Below are positions 1 through 6,493 of a stretch of 14,653 nt of DNA, piece by piece (positions within the stretch are counted from its first letter, which is position 1; each line of letters opens with the position of its first letter). Source of the DNA: SCUN01 sp046598935 (GTDB taxonomy: Bacteria; Acidobacteriota; Vicinamibacteria; Vicinamibacterales; SCN-69-37); contig JBKJHW010000122.1 of assembly GCA_046598935.1 (NCBI GenBank), positions 1 through 14,653 on the forward strand. Direction: 5' to 3'. Both the position numbers and the translations under genes were made by a program. Under the pieces are notes generated by a model, which had not been told where the DNA came from, ran no database searches, and saw only the letters and a list, made by a program, of their open reading frames with translations.

Positions 1-30
1 TCCCGCGCCTTACCGCTTGGCCACGCCCCA
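1..30 (-). tRNA. tRNA-Gln, 5' part only (cut by window edge)
   Basis: Read on the minus strand, the segment is TGGGGCG (acceptor 5' strand), TG, a GCC/GGC D-stem enclosing AAGCGGTAA, then G and CGGGA (5' side of the anticodon stem). The window ends before the anticodon. The unusual U at position 1 and the TGGGGCGTGGCCAAG opening are typical of bacterial tRNA-Gln. Its place directly after ispE fits the common order ispE, tRNA-Gln, prs. Positions 31-126, between this tRNA and the ispE stop, hold only a weak GGGTT/AACCC inverted repeat and no convincing promoter. Confidence 0.85.
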
Positions 31-126
31 ATGAAGTCAACCCGCCGAAACATGGGTTACAACCGCAACCCACAGTGACGTGTCTGGGCCCTGCCGCAAA
101 CACCAAAGTTTAGTCGACCGGAGCGC

Positions 127-1017
127 CTAAAGTCCAATCCGGCGGGTGGATTCGCGGCGGCTGAGGGTGCGTGTGACCTGAACCAGCCATCCGGGGCGTT
201 GGAGGGTTTTGGCCGCTCGTGGCCCTGTTTGCTCATTAAACAGGCCAAAAACCGCCGATCCGGATCCCGTCATGGCTGCGACCTGGGCGCCGGCGCGGTA
301 ACAAGCCTCAATCATTTCCGCGACCTCAGGATGCCGCCTCGCGACCGGCGCCTCGAGATCGTTCGCGATGACGAGCGGGTCGGTCGGCCAGCCGAGATAA
401 ACCTCGCGAGACCGTTCCGTCGCCGGCCCGGACAGGCCGGCCGCTCGGTCCTCATCGAGCCAGCGGTAGGCGTCCTTCGTCGACACGCCAAACGAAGGCT
501 TGATGATCACGACACCCAACCTGTCGGCATCGTCGACCGGATACAGCTCGTCGCCGCGGCCGGCGCCGAGAGCCGTGCCGCCGACGACAAAAAACGGCAC
601 GTCGGAGCCAAGCGACGCCGCGACGCGCAGCAAGGCCTTGGGCGCCAACTTGAAACCCCAGAGTTCGTTGAGCGCGACTAACGCACCGGCGGCGTCAGCG
701 CTTCCACCGCCGAGCCCCGCCTCGTGCGGAATGGCCTTCTCGAGCCGGACATGCGCGTCGCGCGGTTCGCCGCTCTTGCCCGCCGCTGACCAGAGTGCGC
801 GCGCGGCCTTCCAGACCAGGTTGGTTTCGTCCGCCGGGACTCCCGGAGCGCGCGTCTGCAGCGCGAACTGGCCGCGCCGCTCGGACACGACAAGCGTGTC
901 GGTGAGGCCCACGTTCTGCATCAGCGTGCGTACGTCGTGAAATCCGTCGGCGCGCGCCGGACCGACGCGGAGTGTCAAATTGATTTTCGCGGCGGGACGC
1001 ACCGTGATCGAGCGCAC
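127..1017 (-). CDS. ispE: 4-diphosphocytidyl-2-C-methyl-D-erythritol kinase (IspE)
   Basis: Cytosolic GHMP-family kinase of the non-mevalonate (MEP) isoprenoid pathway. It phosphorylates the 2-hydroxyl of CDP-methylerythritol with ATP. The 296 residues match the family length. Visible are the N-terminal PAAKINLTLRV motif with the catalytic-type Lys11, the glycine-rich ATP loop GLGGGSADAA at 101-110, GSDVPFF with Asp139 in the position of the catalytic aspartate, and the C-terminal MTGSGSAVFG at 249-258. The start is GTG; its G is the last base of the TAG stop of the upstream lipoprotein gene (TAGTG), so translation is probably coupled. A GGGTG stretch about 8 nt upstream could serve as the ribosome binding site. 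The gene is followed by tRNA-Gln. Product identity is secure. Confidence 0.96.
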   Translation of the reverse strand: MRSITVRPAAKINLTLRVGPARADGFHDVRTLMQNVGLTDTLVVSERRGQFALQTRAPGVPADETNLVWKAARALWSAAGKSGEPRDAHVRLEKAIPHEAGLGGGSADAAGALVALNELWGFKLAPKALLRVAASLGSDVPFFVVGGTALGAGRGDELYPVDDADRLGVVIIKPSFGVSTKDAYRWLDEDRAAGLSGPATERSREVYLGWPTDPLVIANDLEAPVARRHPEVAEMIEACYRAGAQVAAMTGSGSAVFGLFNEQTGPRAAKTLQRPGWLVQVTRTLSRRESTRRIGL

Positions 1018-1859
1018 TACTTTTCACCCAGCGGACCGATGGCGCGCAGTTCGGCGAGCGTCATCGGCTGAAAGTCGCCGGGCACATCAACCGTGAATGC
1101 CTTTTCTGACAGTTCCGTGTTCACGAAGATCTGCCCGATTTCCATCGAGATATCGATCGCGACGTTGCCCGGCGCGCTGAGAATGCGCGCGCGACTCGGC
1201 CAGGTGCCGAGATACTCGCGATACTCAATCAACGCGTCCGCACGCTCACCGGCGGCGACGCGCCAGGCGGCGCCGTTTTTTCTGAGCAACGCGCGGCGTC
1301 CGCCGCCAAGATCGATGACGATGTCACCGCCGAGTTGTCCACCGGCGGGCACGTGGGCCGGAAACTCAGTGCCGCCACTCCCGGATCCTGCAACGCACCC
1401 CGACAGCACATCCACCCAATCCGCCGGTGCGAAACGCAAGCCGATCAGCGCGTTGACGATGTCGGCAACGGGCGCGACGAGGACGCGATGGTCGCGCGGG
1501 AGAGTGAGCGTGGCGCGCTCGGCGCGGCCGGCGAGTATGAAGATCGGCCCGCCGATCGGCGCGACGGCAAGCAGCCGGATGCGCCCGTCGCGCGTCATCG
1601 CGCCCTGCAGCGTGACCCGCCGCAACTGTTCCGTGCCGACGCGGCCATCAAGCACGATTTCGGCGCTGTAGTTCGCCGCCGAGCGGCAGGCGCCGATCGT
1701 CGTCTGCCAGATGGCGGCGGCCTCTGGGGTTGGAGTAACCACGCCCGTGGGAAACGCGAGCCGCGGCGCCGGCGCGCAAGCGACGGCCGCCGCAATCAGT
1801 ATCGCGACAGCCAATTTCGCAATCACCCCTCTGGCAGTTATCAATCTCACAATTTTCAA
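1017..1859 (-). CDS. LolB-like outer-membrane lipoprotein (putative)
   Basis: A 280-residue protein with a basic N-terminus, a hydrophobic stretch and a lipobox-like AVAC with Cys28 as the likely lipidated residue. The mature part (about 60-270) is rich in beta-strand pattern, as in the LolA/LolB fold. The region around IRLLAVAPIGGPIFIL resembles the LolB/DUF4292 core. LolB inserts lipoproteins into the inner leaflet of the outer membrane. Whether this protein does so is inferred mainly from its position just upstream of ispE, as lolB is in enterobacteria. The open frame begins at TTG 1859, 7 nt after the TPR gene stop. An in-frame GTG at 1826 would give a shorter signal peptide, and neither has a well-placed Shine-Dalgarno. 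Residues 163-178 look like an in-frame repeat insertion. Fold family is moderately sure, function less so. Confidence 0.7.
   Translation of the reverse strand: MKIVRLITARGVIAKLAVAILIAAAVACAPAPRLAFPTGVVTPTPEAAAIWQTTIGACRSAANYSAEIVLDGRVGTEQLRRVTLQGAMTRDGRIRLLAVAPIGGPIFILAGRAERATLTLPRDHRVLVAPVADIVNALIGLRFAPADWVDVLSGCVAGSGSGGTEFPAHVPAGGQLGGDIVIDLGGGRRALLRKNGAAWRVAAGERADALIEYREYLGTWPSRARILSAPGNVAIDISMEIGQIFVNTELSEKAFTVDVPGDFQPMTLAELRAIGPLGEK
1329..1372 (-). repeat. In-frame ~45-bp dispersed repeat, copy 1 (in LolB-like gene)
   Basis: On the coding strand this 44-bp stretch begins GCACTGAGTTTCCGGCCCAC and ends GACAACTCGGC. It aligns with 3940-3984: about 17 of 20 bases match in the left part (one gap) and 10 of 11 in the right part, with a variable centre. 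It encodes a Gly/Pro/Ala-rich loop (about residues 163-178). I interpret it as a copy of a dispersed repeat element, but only two copies are visible here. Confidence 0.5.
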
Positions 1860-1866
1860 CTGGCGC

Positions 1867-2979
1867 TTACTTGATGAGCGCGCGTGCCGCGTCGCGTTTC
1901 TTGGTCACCGCGGCGATATCGATCCCGTCACGATCACCGGCGAGCGCGCGCGTCCACGCATCAGCCGCGTCCTTGTAGCGTTTCGCCGCGAAGTACGCCG
2001 AGCCGAGGTGGTCCTGCACGAGCGATGACGTCTCGGCGAGGCGCGTGGCGCGCTCGAGCGGCTCGACGGCCTCGGCGGTCTTGCCCTGTTTGAACAGTGC
2101 CCAGCCCAGCGAGTCGAGATACGAGGGATTGGACGGCTGCTCGGCCAGCGCGCGTTGAATCAGCGCGATCGCTTCGTCGAGCTTCTGCTCGCGATCGGCC
2201 AGCATGTAGCCGAGCGCGTTCAGCGCGACATCGTTCTTGGGCTCGCGCTGCAGGAGGTCGCGCAGCACGCGCTCGGTGCGGTCGTATTGGCCCGCCGCCT
2301 GGTACGCGTTCGCGAGCGACATCGATGCAAAGCTGAGAAACTCCGCGTCGCCTCGCTCCGGCGGCGCCGCGCGCAGCGCCTCGTACACGGGCTCGAGCAC
2401 GCCGATGGCGGATCTGAAATCTCCAGAGCGGTCGTACGCCTCGGCGAGCAGCATCACGCCTTCGGGATAGCCCGGATTATCGGCCAGGAAATTCCGAAGC
2501 ACCGGAATCGCTTTGTCGAGACGATTGAGACGCACGCCGAGACGGCCGAGCGTCAGCTCCGCTCCCGGATCGCGGGCGCCGGCCAGCGCCTGCTCGAGGT
2601 GGCCGGCGGCATCGTTCATCAACTGCGTCTGCCGCGATCCCGGCTGAAGGCCTTCCGCGACGGCCGACTGCACGAGGCCGAGGATGCGATGCGCTTCGCG
2701 ATCGTTCTTGTCGAGCGAGAGCGCAGTCTCGGCTTCGCCGATCGATTCGTTGGGTTTGCCGGCGCGGGCGTAGAGGCCCGCCATCTCCGCATGAATCGTC
2801 GAGGATCGCGGCTCGAGCTCGGCGGCGCGCTTGTATGCGGCGAGCGCGCCGGCAACATCGCCCTTGCCTTCGAGCGTGCGGCCTTGGATGAAATAGAAGT
2901 ACGCGTCCGACAGGCCCGGACCGCCAGCCTGGAGCGTCACCGACAACAACACGCTCGCAACGCTCATTCCGAGGAGCAT
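1867..2979 (-). CDS. Tetratricopeptide-repeat protein, probably exported
   Basis: A 370-residue protein with a short hydrophobic N-terminus (residues 4-17) followed by tandem TPR helices from about 26 to 345. Typical units include GDVAGALAAYKRAAELEP (40-57), ALIQRALAEQPSNP (272-285), LDSLGWALFKQGKTAEAVE (288-306) and LGSAYFAAKRYKDAADAW (325-342). TPR arrays are protein-binding scaffolds. In this position, ahead of a LolB-like gene and ispE, a periplasmic or envelope-assembly role is plausible but not shown. The signal segment lacks the usual positive charge. ATG 2979 and in-frame ATG 2967 are both possible starts, and a stop codon upstream prevents longer forms. No Shine-Dalgarno is apparent. 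The gene is divergent from the small zinc-protein gene at 3000 and overlaps nothing. Confidence 0.88.
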   Translation of the reverse strand: MLLGMSVASVLLSVTLQAGGPGLSDAYFYFIQGRTLEGKGDVAGALAAYKRAAELEPRSSTIHAEMAGLYARAGKPNESIGEAETALSLDKNDREAHRILGLVQSAVAEGLQPGSRQTQLMNDAAGHLEQALAGARDPGAELTLGRLGVRLNRLDKAIPVLRNFLADNPGYPEGVMLLAEAYDRSGDFRSAIGVLEPVYEALRAAPPERGDAEFLSFASMSLANAYQAAGQYDRTERVLRDLLQREPKNDVALNALGYMLADREQKLDEAIALIQRALAEQPSNPSYLDSLGWALFKQGKTAEAVEPLERATRLAETSSLVQDHLGSAYFAAKRYKDAADAWTRALAGDRDGIDIAAVTKKRDAARALIK

Positions 2980-2999
2980 GGAGATATCATAGTGCCGCT
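2980..2999. promoter_or_regulatory. Minimal divergent promoter region (candidate)
   Basis: Only 20 bp separate the two divergent start codons. The stretch ATATCATA contains overlapping -10-like hexamers: TATCAT on plus (2985-2990) and TATGAT on minus (2991-2986). From usual spacing, transcription would start at about 2997 (plus) and 2979 (minus), at or next to the start codons. No convincing -35 boxes are present and neither gene has a Shine-Dalgarno, so leaderless transcripts are possible. This rests on pattern only. Confidence 0.3.
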
Positions 3000-3170
3000 A
3001 TGGCCGTTGATCCGGAACTTCTCAGCATCCTCGTGTGTCCCGAGTGCAAAACGCCGGTGACGCTCGTCAAGAACGACACGGCGCTCAAATGCGGAACGTG
3101 CCGCCGGGTCTATCCGATCAAAGACGACATCCCGGTGATGCTCCTCGACGAGGCTACAGTCGAGGCGTGA
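3000..3170 (+). CDS. Trm112/UPF0434-family small zinc-ribbon protein
   Basis: A 56-residue protein. Cys13 and Cys16 (LVCPECKTPV) with Cys31 and Cys34 (LKCGTCRRVYP) form a four-cysteine zinc knuckle, followed by the family's conserved ending YPIKDDIPVMLLDEA. Length and motif order match the Trm112p-like (YcaR/UPF0434) family. In eukaryotes and archaea Trm112 activates methyltransferases, while the bacterial role is not settled. In E. coli ycaR lies between lpxK and kdsB, so finding this one at the head of an LPS-sugar operon is consistent. The stop is 11 nt before the GT9 start. The start ATG has no good ribosome binding site. Confidence 0.88.
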   Translation: MAVDPELLSILVCPECKTPVTLVKNDTALKCGTCRRVYPIKDDIPVMLLDEATVEA

Positions 3171-3181
3171 TCGCGTAACGC

Positions 3182-4330
3182 TTGGCCGCACATCCCGATC
3201 CGCACATCCTGCTGGTCCGCCTGCGGCTCGTCGGCGACGTGGTCTTCACGACGCCGCTCATCTCTGCGCTGCGCCGCCGCTTCCCCGCAGCGAACCTGAC
3301 GTACCTCGTCGAATCGGCCGCGGCGCCGATCGTGCAGCACAATCCGTATCTGTCTGAAGTCATCGTCGCGCCGCATCGCCGCGGCGCCGGCAGGATTCTC
3401 GACGACGTTCGTCTGGCGCGGGCGCTTCGGAAGAGGCGCTTCGATATCGCGCTCGATCTGCACGGCGGGCCGCGCGGCGCCTGGCTGACATGGGCGAGCG
3501 GCGCGAAGACGCGCATCGGCTACGACATCAAGGGCCGCTCCTGGATGTACACGAAGGTCGTGCATCGCCCGCGCGAACTGCGGCCCAGGCATTCGGTGGA
3601 GAACCAGTGGGACGTGCTGTCCGCGCTCGACGGCGCGTTTGCGCCGGGGCCGGATCGGCGGCTCGACCGCGTGCTGATCCCGGTGAACGCTGAGGCGGCC
3701 TCGGCCATCGCAGCCAAACTCTCGTCGTGGGGCGTCCAGCCTCCCGCGCGCCTCATCCTTATTCATGTGAGCGCCGGAAACCCGTTCCGCCGATGGCCGG
3801 CGGCGGCTTTCGCCGAGTTGGCCGCGTCCCTGGTGTCGGCCGCGCCCGATCGGTGGGTGATCTTCACGGGCGGTCCGTCAGACCGCGAGGCGACGTCGGG
3901 AGTGCTTCAACAGGCGAGAGTGCTGGTGGGCGCGCCTTCGCCCTCAGCTTCCGCCCACGCTAGGGCTCAGCCTGACAAGTCGGCCCGGCTCATCGACGGT
4001 GAGGCCCTTTCGCTTCCTGAGCTTCGCGCGCTTTGCGAGCGCGCGGCGCTCTACATCGGCGGCGACAGCGGTCCCCTGCACATGGCGTCGGCGTCCGACG
4101 TGCCGATCGTCGGCCTCTTCGGTCCGACGCTTGCGGAACGCTCTGCACCGTGGCGGCCTCCCGAAGTACCATCTGTGAGCGTTGACGCCGGCGCGCTGCC
4201 GTGCCGTCCGTGCGATCAGCGCGTGTGCGCGCCCGGCGATTTCCGGTGCCTCACGACGCTCGGCGCCGCGGCGGTGGTGGCCGCCGCCGAGCGCATGTTG
4301 TCCGCTCGAACTGGAGACCCTGTTTCATGA
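3182..4330 (+). CDS. Glycosyltransferase family 9 (heptosyltransferase-like)
   Basis: A 382-residue GT9 enzyme, the ADP-heptose:LPS heptosyltransferase family that builds the inner core of LPS at the inner face of the cytoplasmic membrane. The N-terminal Rossmann half opens with ILLVRLRLVGDVVFTTPL (9-26) and ALRRRFP. The nucleotide-sugar half has IHVSAGNPFRRWP (194-206), IFTGGPSDRE and YIGGDSGPLHMASA (291-304). A cysteine cluster (Cys341, 344, 349, 356) is common in the family. The start is TTG; no better initiator is in frame nearby. The 3' end overlaps the next gene by ATGA. Residues about 250-268 (Ala/Ser/Pro-rich) interrupt the usual run into the RLIDGEALSLPELRAL segment and look inserted. 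Which sugar it transfers is inferred from the linked heptose kinase. Confidence 0.9.
   Translation: MAAHPDPHILLVRLRLVGDVVFTTPLISALRRRFPAANLTYLVESAAAPIVQHNPYLSEVIVAPHRRGAGRILDDVRLARALRKRRFDIALDLHGGPRGAWLTWASGAKTRIGYDIKGRSWMYTKVVHRPRELRPRHSVENQWDVLSALDGAFAPGPDRRLDRVLIPVNAEAASAIAAKLSSWGVQPPARLILIHVSAGNPFRRWPAAAFAELAASLVSAAPDRWVIFTGGPSDREATSGVLQQARVLVGAPSPSASAHARAQPDKSARLIDGEALSLPELRALCERAALYIGGDSGPLHMASASDVPIVGLFGPTLAERSAPWRPPEVPSVSVDAGALPCRPCDQRVCAPGDFRCLTTLGAAAVVAAAERMLSARTGDPVS
3940..3984 (+). repeat. In-frame ~45-bp dispersed repeat, copy 2 (in GT9 gene)
   Basis: It begins GCCCTCAGCTTCCGCCCACG and ends GACAAGTCGGC, matching the element at 1329-1372 on the other strand at both ends. It encodes part of the Ala/Ser-rich loop at residues 254-268. 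A short GCCCT/AGGGC inverted repeat lies inside it. The reading phase of the right end differs from that of copy 1, so what is shared is DNA rather than a protein motif. Confidence 0.5.
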
Positions 4331-5523
4331 ATTCTGGGAAAGCAGGCTGGTCGCTCGAACGCATCGGGTTCGTCCTGCTCGCCGCCGGGCTGGGGTTGAT
4401 TCAATTCACGATCCAGGCGGAGTCGGTCTTGGCGCTGGCGGCGATTGTCTGGCTCGCGCTCCTTGTTCAAGACCTCAAAGGTTCAGGCGTTCAAGCGTTC
4501 CGCGTTCCACGGTTCTTCTGGCCGCTGCTCGCCCTGGTGACGCTGTCGTTGATCAGCTCTGCGATGTCCGCAGACCCGATGTACTCCCTCGAACGCGCGA
4601 AACAATTTCTTCTCTTCCTCGTCGTGCCGGTCACGATGCGACTTGCGCGGGGCAACCGCGCCGGCACGGCGATCGACGTCATCATCGCGCTCGGGTCTGC
4701 CGCCGCGATCGTCGGCATCATTCAGTGGGCTGCGCTGGGGTATGACGAAGCGAAGCGGCCGCGGGGTTCGCTCGGCCACTGGATGACGTACTCGGGGATC
4801 CTGATGCTCGTGGCGTGTGCGGCGGCGTCGCGGCTGATCTTCGTCAAGACGACCGGGAACTGGGTGTGGCCGGCGGTCGCGGTCCCATCCCTGATCGTTG
4901 CGCTCGTCGCGACGTACACGCGGAACGCGTGGATCGGCAGCGTTGCCGGCATCAGCGCCCTGCTCGCCTTCAGGAGCAAGCGTCTGCTGTTGGCGCTTCC
5001 GGTGTTCATGGTCGTGGTTGGCGTACTTGCGCCCGCGAGCATTCGCGAGCGCGCCTTGTCGACTTTTGATCCTCACTTTCCCGGCAATCAGGATCGCATT
5101 GCGATGCTCCAGGCCGGCGTGGCCATCGTGAAGGACCACCCGATTTTCGGCGTCGGCATGAACATGATGCCGCGCGAGTACTTGAGATACCGCACGCTGG
5201 AGGCCGTCGACTCGGCCGGCGCGACGCTGCCTGAGACGCGCTCGCATCTGCACAACGTGCCGATGCAGATCGCGGCCGAACGCGGACTTCCGGCCCTGGC
5301 CGCGTGGTTGTGGTTTGTCATCGCGGCGTCCGTCGGCCTCTGGCGGCTGCTTCGTGACGGCAACCAGAAAGCCGTCGCCGGCGCCGGGTTTGCCGCGCTG
5401 ATCGCGATGGTGACGGCCGGCCTCTTCGAGCACAATTTTGGCGACTCGGAATTCCTGATCCTGTTCCTCGCGTTGATCACGCTGCCGTTCGCCGCTGAAG
5501 ATCGCAACCAGGCATCCGTATGA
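4327..5523 (+). CDS. O-antigen ligase / polymerase family membrane protein (Wzy_C)
   Basis: A 398-residue polytopic inner-membrane protein with about ten hydrophobic segments. The Wzy_C-type region starts near TYTRNAWIG (Arg199) and has a large periplasmic loop containing HPIFGVGMNMMPREYLRYR (271-289) and SHLHNVPMQIAAERG (306-320). A conserved Arg and a loop His are the functionally important positions in WaaL. The family joins undecaprenyl-linked glycans to lipid A-core or polymerises them; ligase and polymerase cannot be told apart by sequence alone. The start ATG at 4327 overlaps the GT9 stop (ATGA) and has GGAG at 4313-4316, 10 nt upstream, which decides it against longer frames. The 3' end overlaps the kinase gene by ATGA. 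Residues 47-63 are encoded by an octamer repeat. Confidence 0.88.
   Translation: MNSGKAGWSLERIGFVLLAAGLGLIQFTIQAESVLALAAIVWLALLVQDLKGSGVQAFRVPRFFWPLLALVTLSLISSAMSADPMYSLERAKQFLLFLVVPVTMRLARGNRAGTAIDVIIALGSAAAIVGIIQWAALGYDEAKRPRGSLGHWMTYSGILMLVACAAASRLIFVKTTGNWVWPAVAVPSLIVALVATYTRNAWIGSVAGISALLAFRSKRLLLALPVFMVVVGVLAPASIRERALSTFDPHFPGNQDRIAMLQAGVAIVKDHPIFGVGMNMMPREYLRYRTLEAVDSAGATLPETRSHLHNVPMQIAAERGLPALAAWLWFVIAASVGLWRLLRDGNQKAVAGAGFAALIAMVTAGLFEHNFGDSEFLILFLALITLPFAAEDRNQASV
4465..4515 (+). repeat. Degenerate 8-bp tandem repeat inside the ligase gene
   Basis: Successive units GTTCAAGA, CCTCAAAG, GTTCAGGC and GTTCAAGC are followed by the 7-mers GTTCCGC and GTTCCAC and a final GGTTC. It encodes residues 47-63, the cytoplasmic link between the second and third hydrophobic segments, where length variation should be harmless. 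Its unit differs from that of the purH array. Confidence 0.55.
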
Positions 5524-6479
5524 CCGAATCCTCGCTGGCCGCGCGTTTCTTGGGTTGCCCAGTCGCCATCATCGGTGACGTCATGCTCGATCATTTCTTG
5601 ATAGGGCGGGCCGACCGGATCTCGCCCGAGGCGCCCGTGCCGATCGTCCGTCTCGAACGCGAAGAGTTCCGGCTTGGCGGCGCCGGGAACGTCGCCGCGA
5701 ACATCGCGTCGCTCGGCGGCGTGCCCAAGCTTGCCGGCGTCGTCGGCCACGACGAAGCGGCGAACCGGCTCAAGGCCGCATTGCGCGACGCGGGGCTTGC
5801 CGACACAGCGGTCGTCACGGACCCGCGCAGAAGCACGACAGAGAAACTGCGTGCGGTCACCGAGCGCCACCTGCAAGTGGCGCGGATCGATCGAGAGTCA
5901 ACATCGCCGATTTCAGGCGATGGGCTGCAGGCGCTGCTCGCTGCGGTGGTCAGCCTGTCGCCGGCCAGGGCCGTGGTCCTGTCGGACTACGCGAAAGGCG
6001 TGATCACCGAAGGGATCGTCGCTGCGGCAACCTCGCTCGCGCGCGCCAATCGCTGCCCGCTCCTCGTCGACCCGAAGGTGCCGCACGCCGGCTTCTACCG
6101 CGGCGCCACGGTGATCACGCCGAACCATCGCGAAGCGGAAGCCATGAGCGGGCACGCCATTCTTTCGCCCGCCGACACGCGCGAAGCGGCGCAGCTGATT
6201 CACGACGCGAGCGGCGCGTCGGTGGTCATCACACGCGGCGAGCACGGGATGTATGTGTTCGACACGAGTGGCGGCACGACGAAAGAGGCGACGCTTCCGG
6301 CCGCCGCGCTCGAAGTCGCCGACGTTACCGGCGCCGGCGATACGGTGATTGCGGCGCTGGCCCTCAGCATGGCCTGCGGCGCGACGCTGACGGAAGCCGC
6401 TGATTTTGCGAACCGCGCGGCCGGAGCGGCTGTCAGCCGGTTCGGAACCGTGGCCGTCACCCTCGCTGATCTCGACTAG
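5520..6479 (+). CDS. rfaE1: D-glycero-beta-D-manno-heptose-7-phosphate kinase (HldE N-domain type)
   Basis: A 319-residue PfkB/ribokinase-fold kinase that phosphorylates heptose 7-phosphate at C1 on the way to ADP-heptose. Features in order: IIGDVMLDHFLIGRADRISP (17-36), the substrate-binding GGAGNVAANIASLGG (53-67), DYAKG (156-160), TPNHREAE (200-207) and the anion-hole/catalytic DVTGAGDT (268-275) with Asp274 as general base. The length equals only the kinase half of E. coli HldE (477 residues), so the adenylyltransferase half (HldC/RfaE2) must be encoded elsewhere. The start overlaps the ligase stop by ATGA. It is the last gene of the plus-strand operon and converges on the ArnT-like gene with 14 bp between stops and no obvious terminator hairpin. 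Confidence 0.93.
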   Translation: MTESSLAARFLGCPVAIIGDVMLDHFLIGRADRISPEAPVPIVRLEREEFRLGGAGNVAANIASLGGVPKLAGVVGHDEAANRLKAALRDAGLADTAVVTDPRRSTTEKLRAVTERHLQVARIDRESTSPISGDGLQALLAAVVSLSPARAVVLSDYAKGVITEGIVAAATSLARANRCPLLVDPKVPHAGFYRGATVITPNHREAEAMSGHAILSPADTREAAQLIHDASGASVVITRGEHGMYVFDTSGGTTKEATLPAAALEVADVTGAGDTVIAALALSMACGATLTEAADFANRAAGAAVSRFGTVAVTLADLD

Positions 6480-6493
6480 GTCGCGTACGAACT

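Noticed and set aside
31..126. A small gene or tRNA promoter between ispE and tRNA-Gln
   Set aside because: No frame with a recognisable product and no paired -35/-10 elements. There is only a weak 5-bp inverted repeat.
2155..3060. A 301-codon open frame on the plus strand across the TPR gene
   Set aside because: It is Arg/Glu/His-rich with no domain and lies opposite a clear TPR protein. High GC makes long antisense frames common here.
3929..3990. Frameshift or damaged region in the GT9 gene
   Set aside because: The frame remains open across it and conserved GT9 motifs follow in the same frame. It is better explained as an in-frame insertion.
4483..5433. A 316-codon minus-strand frame opposite the O-antigen ligase
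   Set aside because: Highly charged composition without motifs. It is the complement of a well-defined membrane protein whose start and stop overlap its neighbours properly.
6480..6493. Terminator between the convergent heptose kinase and ArnT-like genes
   Set aside because: The 14-bp gap has no stable stem and no T-run on either strand.
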